Assembly: GCA_965284435.1 (NCBI GenBank) | Contig: OZ260083.1 | Coordinates: 434,001 to 498,000 of the forward strand | Origin: CAIYZT01 sp947461435 | GTDB lineage: Bacteria; Pseudomonadota; Alphaproteobacteria; Rhodobacterales; Rhodobacteraceae | DNA length: 64,000 bases | Direction of reading: 5' to 3' | Shown: positions 58,420-64,000 of the stretch, piece after piece | Layout: every line of letters starts with the position of its first letter | How positions within the stretch are numbered: the stretch's first letter is position 1 | Notes under the pieces: generated by a model | Databases searched by the model: none | Told to the model about the DNA's origin: nothing | What the model saw: the letters and a program-made list of their open reading frames with translations, nothing else | Program-made: the position numbers and the translations under genes

Positions 58420-59799
58420 TCAGGCCTGAAGCAGCCGCCGAAGCAGCAAAAGATCGTCGCTGAGCTGGCTGTCGGTCGCCATCAGCTCTTCAATCTTGCG
58501 CACGCCGTGCATGATGGTCGTATGATCGCGCCCGCCGAAACGACGGCCGATTTCCGGCAAGGATCGCGGCGTCAGCTGTTTGGCCAGATACATCGCCACT
58601 TGCCGGGGCCGGGCGATGTTGCGCAGCCGCTTTGGTCCGATCATATCGGACAGGCGAATATTGTAATGCTCGGCCACCTTGCGCTGAATTTCTTCGATCG
58701 TCAGCTTGCGGTCCGAGGCGCGCAGAATATCGGCCAGACAGTCCTGCGTCAGTTCCAACGAAATCTCGCGGCCCACCAACGAGGCAAAGGCGAACAGACG
58801 GGTCAGGGCCCCTTCCAGTACGCGCACATTTGTAGTGATCCGCAGCGCCAAAAACTCCAGTACGCCGGCCGCGATTTCCAGCCCCTTATACTGCTGGCGA
58901 TAAAATTCGGCCTTCTTTTGCAATATCCCAAGACGCAGTTCATAGTCTGTGGGATGCAGATCCACGACCAATCCGCATTGCAAACGCGATTGAATCCGGT
59001 CCTCTAGTCCCTTGATCTCTCCGGGGGCGCGGTCAGCCGAAATCACGATCTGCTTGTTTTGATCCACAAGCGCGTTGAAGGTGTGAAAGAATTCCTCTTG
59101 GGTGCTGTCTTTTCCCGCGATGAATTGCACGTCGTCCACCATCAGGACATCCACCGATCGGAAGATTTCCTTGAAATCCATGATCTGCTGTTCGCGCAGG
59201 GCTTGCACAAAGCGGTACATGAACTGTTCCGCCGACAGATACAGCACCCGAAGCTGCGGTTGGCGGGCCTGCAGTTCATGCGCAATGGCGTGCATCAGGT
59301 GTGTCTTACCAAGACCGACACCGCCGTAAAGAAACAACGGGTTGAACGACACCGGGCCGCCTTCGGCCACGCGGCGCGCGGCGGCGTAAGCCAACTCGTT
59401 CGGCTTGCCGACCACGAAACTGTCAAAGGTAAAGCGACCATCCAAGGCCGCGCCGGGCAAAGGCTCGTCCGCTGAGGCCGGGCGAATGCGCCCCGTGCGT
59501 GGCACGGACCGGGTAGCTGTCGATTGGGTCCGCGCGGCGGCGGATACAGGGTGGGCCGGGGTCAGAACGGAAAATTCGACCCGTGACACCTCATGCCCTT
59601 TGCCGTTCAAATGCCCCATGATCTGTTCGGAAAAGTTGCGCTGGACCCAATTGGCAAAAAAGCTGGTCGGCACTTCGAAATGCGCGACGCCTTTTTCCAG
59701 ACCGCGCATGCGCAGGGGCTCAATCCAAGTCACGTAGTTATTCTTGCCCACACGTCCCGCAAGTTCTTCCTTGGTCTGTCCCCAAACGTCGTTTGTCAT
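58420..59799 (-). CDS. dnaA: Chromosomal replication initiator DnaA
   Basis: 459 residues. Domain I (to about 90) is followed by a short linker. The AAA+ domain III contains FTFDSFVVGKPNELAYAA, Walker A GGVGLGKTHLMHA and Walker B VLMVDDVQFIAGK. Domain IV has the DNA-binding signature FGGRDHTTIMHGVRKIEEL. It unwinds the origin. It lies on the minus strand with dnaN and recF, after a 490-base upstream region shared with the convergent end of rpsT (see that entry). Confidence 0.97.
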   Translation of the reverse strand: MTNDVWGQTKEELAGRVGKNNYVTWIEPLRMRGLEKGVAHFEVPTSFFANWVQRNFSEQIMGHLNGKGHEVSRVEFSVLTPAHPVSAAARTQSTATRSVPRTGRIRPASADEPLPGAALDGRFTFDSFVVGKPNELAYAAARRVAEGGPVSFNPLFLYGGVGLGKTHLMHAIAHELQARQPQLRVLYLSAEQFMYRFVQALREQQIMDFKEIFRSVDVLMVDDVQFIAGKDSTQEEFFHTFNALVDQNKQIVISADRAPGEIKGLEDRIQSRLQCGLVVDLHPTDYELRLGILQKKAEFYRQQYKGLEIAAGVLEFLALRITTNVRVLEGALTRLFAFASLVGREISLELTQDCLADILRASDRKLTIEEIQRKVAEHYNIRLSDMIGPKRLRNIARPRQVAMYLAKQLTPRSLPEIGRRFGGRDHTTIMHGVRKIEELMATDSQLSDDLLLLRRLLQA

Positions 59800-60228
59800 T
59801 ATCTATGCCATTTATATGTCTTGCCGCGCCGAACGGCGATTTACTTTTGAAACTGGTACATTTGCACAAGTGTCGGCCAAGAAGGCATCAGACAAACGTA
59901 TGACCCGGCAAAAGCCGAATCGTACTTGTATGTATGCGAACAATCGCGACTGTCTGATGGCCTTGGCCGTCACACAGTTTCTGATGATCACACACCCTGG
60001 CCAAACCCCAGATCCATTTTCTTTGCCCATCACCGCTGGCAGCAGATGCGATGGCCTTTTGGTTCTGCAGATTCGCCCCTGTCCCCCTGGTCGACATGAA
60101 TCGTCTGGCTAAGTTAGCAAGGGTTAGGAAGGCCGCGCAACTGAACAACGCGCTTGACATGAAATTGGTGCCGCGAATCTTTTGGCCTGTGCAAAATCGC
60201 AACGCCATCCCATTTGGCAGGTGGATCA
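59800..60228. other. dnaA upstream region, no supported gene
   Basis: About 430 bases between dnaA and the rpsT terminator. It is less GC-rich than the flanks. I see no real ORF. There is one near-perfect DnaA box on the minus strand, TTTTGCACA at 60196-60188 (one mismatch to TTATNCACA), and a weaker ATTTGCACA at 59860-59868 (two mismatches). These could serve dnaA autoregulation. There are no TTATCCACA clusters or AT-rich unwinding element, so I do not call an origin. The dnaA promoter must be here but I could not place it. Confidence 0.5.
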
Positions 60229-60267
60229 AAAAACAAAAAAAGGGCCTATACCTTGGTATAGACCCTT
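60229..60267 (-). terminator. rpsT terminator
   Basis: On the minus strand AGGGTCTATACC pairs with GGTATAGGCCCT (one G-U pair) around AA, followed by TTTTTTTGTTTTTT. It lies 22 bases past the rpsT stop. Confidence 0.9.
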
Positions 60268-60288
60268 AAATTCAACAGCTTAGGAAGA

Positions 60289-60558
60289 CTATGCCTTAAC
60301 GACGCCTTTGACGCGCGACGCCAGACGCGAAATTTTCCGAGACACAGTGTTCTTGTGCATGATGCCTTTGGTCACACCGCGCGCCAGTTCTGGCTGGGCG
60401 TTCTTCAGGGCCAGCGCAGCAGCAGCAGCGTCACCCGAAGCAATGGCTTCTTCGACCTTGCGCAGGAAGGTGCGGATACGCGAACGACGGGCTTTGTTTA
60501 CGGCATAGCGCGCTTCGGACTGGCGTGCGCGCTTTTTGGACTGTTCAGTATTTGCCAT
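60289..60558 (-). CDS. rpsT: Small ribosomal subunit protein bS20
   Basis: 89 residues: MANTEQSKKRARQSEARYAV, then the helical bundle with ALKNAQPELARGVTKGIMHKNT and the C-terminal SRKISRLASRVKGV. It binds 16S rRNA in the 30S body. The ATG at 60558 has AAGGAAAAGAAG upstream. It is followed on the same strand by a strong terminator and then dnaA. Confidence 0.96.
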   Translation of the reverse strand: MANTEQSKKRARQSEARYAVNKARRSRIRTFLRKVEEAIASGDAAAAALALKNAQPELARGVTKGIMHKNTVSRKISRLASRVKGVVKA

Positions 60559-60715
60559 GGGCTTCTTTTCCTTGGGTCTTTTTCAGTTGCATACAGGTTG
60601 CACGAAAGACCAAAGGCCCCCGCCCTTGAGGAGGGGAATGATTCTTGCCTTAAGCGGGCCCACGCGCATGTAATCGGGGCGTATAGGGGATATGTTCCGC
60701 AAAGGGAACCCAGAA

Positions 60716-61495
60716 TCAGCGGTCTTTGAACGCGGCCGGGCGCTTGGCCAAAAAGGCTTGCATGCCTTCTTTCTGGTCTTGGGTTGAAAACAGCGCGTGA
60801 AACAAGCGCCGTTCAAACAAAAGGCCCTCGCGCAGCGTGGTTTCGGCGGCCCGGTTCACCGATTCCTTCACCGCCCGCACGGTTATGGCCGACTTGGCGG
60901 CAATGGCTTGGGCCGATTTGATCGCTTCGGGCAGAAGCTGATCATTGGGCACAACCCGGGCCACAAGACCGGACCGCTCGGCTTCGGCCGCGTCCATCAA
61001 TCGGCCGGTCAGGTTCATCTCCATCGCTTTGGCTTTGCCAACGGCGCGGGTCAGCCGCTGCGTGCCGCCCATTCCCGCGACGATTCCAAGGTTCACCTCG
61101 GGCTGGCCAAAACGGGCCGATTCGGCGGCAAGAATGAAATCGCACATCATGGCAAGCTCGCACCCGCCGCCAAGGGCATAGCCGGCAACGGCCGCAATGA
61201 TCGGCTTGCGGACCCGCGCGATCGCCTCGGCCTCGGGGCCGAAACTGTCAGACAGGAAGGCGTCGGCAAAATCCTGGCCTGCCATCTCGGCGATATCGGC
61301 CCCGGCCGCAAAGGCCTTTTCCGACCCCGTCAGGATGATCGCGCGCACAGCCGGATCGGCATCAGCCGCCTGCAGGGCCGCTGCCACATCGCGCATCACC
61401 TGCCCGTTCAGCGCATTTAAGACGGCCGGACGGTTGAGCCGGATCAGCAAAACGCCCGACGCGGGGGTTTCGGTCAAGATGGTGTCATAGGTCAT
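60716..61495 (-). CDS. Enoyl-CoA hydratase/isomerase (crotonase) family protein
   Basis: 259 residues of the crotonase superfamily. The oxyanion-hole region AGADIAEMAG and the two catalytic glutamates, E113 (GGGCELAMMCD) and E133 (QPEVNLGIVAGMGG), are present, so true enoyl-CoA hydratase activity is likely (beta-oxidation or a related acyl-CoA route). The ATG at 61495 is the start. It lies 157 bases upstream of rpsT on the same strand, and mutM is 52 bases further upstream. Confidence 0.9.
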   Translation of the reverse strand: MTYDTILTETPASGVLLIRLNRPAVLNALNGQVMRDVAAALQAADADPAVRAIILTGSEKAFAAGADIAEMAGQDFADAFLSDSFGPEAEAIARVRKPIIAAVAGYALGGGCELAMMCDFILAAESARFGQPEVNLGIVAGMGGTQRLTRAVGKAKAMEMNLTGRLMDAAEAERSGLVARVVPNDQLLPEAIKSAQAIAAKSAITVRAVKESVNRAAETTLREGLLFERRLFHALFSTQDQKEGMQAFLAKRPAAFKDR

Positions 61496-61547
61496 GGTGC
61501 GCGCCCCTGCTTTTCACCGCCTTCTTATCAAGGCTTTGGTGCTTGGC

Positions 61548-62399
61548 CTAGGCTTGGCATTGGGGGCAGAAGAAACTTGACCGCCCGGATTGAACGATGC
61601 GTTCAATGCTGGTTCCGCATCCGGGGGTGGTGCAGATTTCCCCCTCGCGGCCATAGACGCGAAAGGTATGTTGAAAATAACCCAACTCTCCATCGGCCTG
61701 CCGATAGTCCCTTAAAGAGGATCCGCCTGCAGCAATCGCTTCGGACAGAACCTCGCGGATCAGGGGCACCAAGGCGGCAATTTGTGCCCGGGTCAGATCG
61801 CCCGCCAGCCGCGCAGGGTGCAGCCCGGCCCGAAACAACACTTCGCAGACATAAATATTCCCAAGACCTGCAAGGTTGCGCTGATCCAGCAGGGCCGATT
61901 TGATGGGCGTTTTGCGCCCGTTCAGACGCGCCGCCAGATAGGATTCGCCAAACCCATTTCCCAATGGTTCAGGGCCAAGGTCCGCCAGCAGGGGATGCGC
62001 GTCGGCCCTGGCCGTTGCCATCAGGTCCATTGCGCCAAAACGGCGGGCGTCGTTGAAGGTGATCCGTGCGCCATCTTCCATGGTCATCACCACATGGTCA
62101 TGCTTTTGCGGCGCGGGATGGTCGTGCACAAAGGTGCCGATCATCTGGCCAGAAATCAGCATGCGCCCCGACATGCCAAGATGAATCAACAATGTCTCAT
62201 CACTCGACAGATCGACCAGAATGTATTTCGACCGCCGCCGCAGCCCCAGAACCCGCACATTCGACAGCCGTTCGGCCATTCGCGGCGGGAAGGGCCAGCG
62301 CAACCCGGAAAAATTGACAGCGGTCACGGCGATGACCTTGCCCTCCATCACGGGCAAAAGACCCCGGCGTACCGTCTCAACTTCGGGCAGTTCTGGCAT
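61548..62399 (-). CDS. mutM: Formamidopyrimidine-DNA glycosylase (Fpg)
   Basis: 283 residues. The N-terminal MPELPEVETVRRGL carries the catalytic proline 2 and glutamate 3. The catalytic lysine region RRRSKYILVDL and the C-terminal zinc finger CTTPGCGTSIERIVQSGRSSF (abridged), then CPQC, are intact. It removes 8-oxoguanine and formamidopyrimidines. The ATG at 62399 is divergent from ubiE with 75 bases between. The arrangement mutM / ubiE-ubiB is standard for alphaproteobacteria. Confidence 0.96.
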   Translation of the reverse strand: MPELPEVETVRRGLLPVMEGKVIAVTAVNFSGLRWPFPPRMAERLSNVRVLGLRRRSKYILVDLSSDETLLIHLGMSGRMLISGQMIGTFVHDHPAPQKHDHVVMTMEDGARITFNDARRFGAMDLMATARADAHPLLADLGPEPLGNGFGESYLAARLNGRKTPIKSALLDQRNLAGLGNIYVCEVLFRAGLHPARLAGDLTRAQIAALVPLIREVLSEAIAAGGSSLRDYRQADGELGYFQHTFRVYGREGEICTTPGCGTSIERIVQSGRSSFFCPQCQA

Positions 62400-62474
62400 G
62401 TGACCTTTCCACAGGTTGAGGCCGCAGGGCCTTATGCCTATAAGGTGACGTCACAGCAAGAACGGCAAGCCAAA

Positions 62475-63221
62475 ATGACCGACCAGAACACAACGCATTT
62501 CGGCTTTCAAACCGTGCCAGAAGCGGACAAGGCCGGCATGGTGCACGGGGTCTTTACCCGCGTTGCCAGCAAATACGACATCATGAACGATCTGATGTCG
62601 ATGGGCATCCACCGGGTCTGGAAAGACGCGATGATGGATTGGCTTGCGCCGCGCCCCGGCCAAAAGCTGCTGGATGTGGCTGGCGGCACCGGCGATGTCG
62701 CTTTTCGGTTTCTGAAACGGGCAAAGACGGCCGAGGCCGTGGTCTGCGACATGACCCAATCGATGTTGATCGAGGGCCGCAAACGCGCCGACGCCGAACG
62801 CCTTTCAGCCTCGCTTGACTGGGTGGTGGGCGATGCGATGGCCCTGCCCTTCGCCGATAATTCCTTTGACGTCTATACAATCAGCTTTGGCATTCGCAAC
62901 GTCACGCGCATCGCCGATGCCCTGACCGAAGCCTACCGCGTTCTGCGCCCCGGCGGGCGATTGATGGTTCTGGAATTCAGTCAGATCCCGAACGACATGA
63001 TGCAGAAAGCCTATGACCTGTATTCGTTCAACGTGATCCCGGCGATGGGGCAACTCGTGGCGGGGGACAGGGACAGCTATCAGTATCTTGTGGAATCAAT
63101 CCGCAAGTTTCCCGATCAAGACAGCTTTGCCGCGATGATCCGCCGGGCCGGCTTTGGACAGGTGAAATATCGGAACCTGACGATGGGCATTGCCGCGCTT
63201 CATTCCGGCTGGAAGGTCTGA
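62475..63221 (+). CDS. ubiE: Ubiquinone/menaquinone C-methyltransferase UbiE
   Basis: 248 residues of a SAM methyltransferase. The UbiE start FGFQTVPEADKAGMVHGVF and KYDIMNDLMSMGIHRVWKD lead to the SAM motif LLDVAGGTGDVAF. Then FADNSFDVYTISFGIRN and a C-terminal LTMGIAALHSGWK follow. It adds the C5 methyl group to the ubiquinone ring. The ATG at 62475 was chosen from the family N-terminus; a much longer open frame upstream is not used. The stop overlaps the ubiB ATG by one base. Confidence 0.96.
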   Translation: MTDQNTTHFGFQTVPEADKAGMVHGVFTRVASKYDIMNDLMSMGIHRVWKDAMMDWLAPRPGQKLLDVAGGTGDVAFRFLKRAKTAEAVVCDMTQSMLIEGRKRADAERLSASLDWVVGDAMALPFADNSFDVYTISFGIRNVTRIADALTEAYRVLRPGGRLMVLEFSQIPNDMMQKAYDLYSFNVIPAMGQLVAGDRDSYQYLVESIRKFPDQDSFAAMIRRAGFGQVKYRNLTMGIAALHSGWKV

Positions 63222-64000
63222 TGCGCGGACCGCACAACATCTGGCGGCTTATCCGCACCGGGGCGACTTTTGTGCGCACGGGGGCGATGACAGTGGTGCT
63301 GGAGGCGATGGATGCGCCGCCGCGGATGCGTCTTGCGCTGTGGGCCGTCAGTTGGCCTTTCACCTTTTTGGGGCTGCGTGGCGATCCGGCATTGCCGCCC
63401 TTGACGCGCGCGCTGACTGCGCTGGGTCCGGCCTATATCAAATTTGGCCAGATCCTTTCGACAAGATCCGACATCGTTGGGGAGGTGCTGGCAGAACAGC
63501 TGAAGTATCTGCAAGACAAACTGCCGCCCTTTCCCATGGCCGAAGCCAAGGCGATGATCGCCGCTGAAATCGGCGCGCCGGTGGAATCGCTGTTCAGTGC
63601 ATTTTCTGAACCTGTTGCGGCGGCCTCAATCGCGCAGGTGCACCGTGCCCGCGTGCTGGAGACCGGCCGCGATGTTGCTGTCAAAGTGCTGCGCCCGGGG
63701 ATCGAAAGGGCGTTTCGCCGCGACATCGACGCCTTCTATCTGGCGGCCGAGGTCATCGCGTATCTGGCCCCTTTTTCCCGCCGCTTGCGCCCGGTCGAAG
63801 TGATCGCGCATTTCGAAGGCGTGGTGATGGGCGAATTGGATCTGCGGCTTGAAAGCTCTGCCGCCAGCGAATTTGCCGACAACACCAAGGGCGATGCGGG
63901 TTTTCAGATTCCAAAACCGGTTTGGGCCCTGTCGGGCCGCAGTGTGATGACGCTGGACTGGGCCGAAGGCCTGTCTTTGGCCGATAACGCCGCCTTGGAT
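63221..64000 (+). CDS. ubiB: Ubiquinone biosynthesis protein UbiB (3' end missing)
   Basis: 260 residues are present; the gene runs out of the window. UbiB belongs to the ABC1/ADCK atypical kinase-like family. The KxGQ motif (YIKFGQILSTR) and the alanine-rich loop AAASIAQVHRA, which replaces the protein-kinase glycine loop, are present. VKVLRPGIE carries the expected lysine. It is an ATPase supporting quinone synthesis, with C-terminal membrane helices outside this window. It overlaps ubiE by one base. Confidence 0.94.
   Translation, partial: MRGPHNIWRLIRTGATFVRTGAMTVVLEAMDAPPRMRLALWAVSWPFTFLGLRGDPALPPLTRALTALGPAYIKFGQILSTRSDIVGEVLAEQLKYLQDKLPPFPMAEAKAMIAAEIGAPVESLFSAFSEPVAAASIAQVHRARVLETGRDVAVKVLRPGIERAFRRDIDAFYLAAEVIAYLAPFSRRLRPVEVIAHFEGVVMGELDLRLESSAASEFADNTKGDAGFQIPKPVWALSGRSVMTLDWAEGLSLADNAALD

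Noticed and set aside
59800..60228. Calling oriC in the dnaA upstream region
   Set aside because: No clustered DnaA boxes or AT-rich unwinding element; only two degenerate boxes. Alphaproteobacterial origins often lie away from dnaA.
60051..60269. Plus-strand ORF of 72 codons upstream of rpsT terminator
   Set aside because: It runs across the rpsT terminator and lacks a ribosome site; treated as chance.
1..64000. CRISPR arrays, insertion sequences, prophage or gene-transfer-agent structural genes
   Set aside because: No spaced direct repeats, transposase genes, capsid or tail genes were seen anywhere in the window.

Overview
The window is a GC-rich alphaproteobacterial chromosome segment. 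It almost certainly comes from the Rhodobacteraceae (Rhodobacterales). The main reasons are an fbcFBC bc1 operon whose four haem histidines fall at the R. capsulatus positions (97/111/198/212), the regB / senC-regA-hvrA redox regulon with ahcY nearby, the tsaE-amgK-murU-addB-addA-trxA chain, and a PAS-only DivL-like protein next to tsaE. All assignments are by reading the protein sequences and gene order; no database search was run.

Layout. 1-2.9 kb: thiamine ABC transporter thiB(partial)-thiP-thiQ. 2.9-5.6 kb: cytochrome bc1 operon on the minus strand. 5.8-9.8 kb: GST, PaiB-like protein, rpmJ, tRNA-Val(GAC), N-formylglutamate amidohydrolase and a DinB polymerase with an N-terminal Cys4 motif. 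9.9-11.8 kb: an AT-rich island carrying one OLD-family ATPase/Toprim nuclease, the clearest accessory, probably horizontally acquired and defence-like locus. 11.8-19.2 kb: orphan ParB-like protein, SPFH-NfeD pair, NUDIX, membrane protein, pyrF, cutC, DUF721/DciA-like, DsbA and a CoA-transferase. 19.2-24.5 kb: lipid A/Kdo genes (lpxK, waaA-like, DUF4170), hslUV and a capsule-type glycosyltransferase-like protein. 24.5-33.4 kb: trxA, addAB recombination nuclease, murU-amgK cell-wall recycling, tsaE. 33.4-38.3 kb: signalling block with divL-like, regB, senC, regA and hvrA. 38.3-43.5 kb: LysR regulator, small ORF, HD nucleotidase, KtrAB potassium uptake, ahcY. 43.8-51.9 kb: small DUF proteins, EVE, YciI, gpsA, tsaD, hemD, Mic60/mitofilin, HemY-like TPR protein, aldo/keto reductase. 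51.9-64 kb: replication block gyrB, LysE-type exporter, VOC-GNAT fusion, recF, dnaN, dnaA, rpsT, then ech, mutM, ubiE and ubiB (partial).

The window is mostly core metabolism and information processing, tightly packed with many 1-4 base overlaps that suggest translational coupling. The most interesting points are regulatory or architectural: (i) a perfect CtrA-type box (TTAA-N7-TTAAC) just upstream of the divL-like gene; (ii) a perfect 10-bp inverted repeat containing a RegA-like GCG...GTCGC element between regB and senC; (iii) the solitary OLD nuclease island with its own palindrome; (iv) a WaaA-like transferase lacking the usual catalytic glutamate; (v) a VOC-GNAT fusion translationally coupled to recF; (vi) a HemY/TPR protein ending in a LapB-like zinc ribbon; (vii) a nested-stem leader before ahcY. 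I saw no CRISPR array, insertion sequence, rRNA operon or convincing oriC, and I did not find an unequivocally new multi-gene system.
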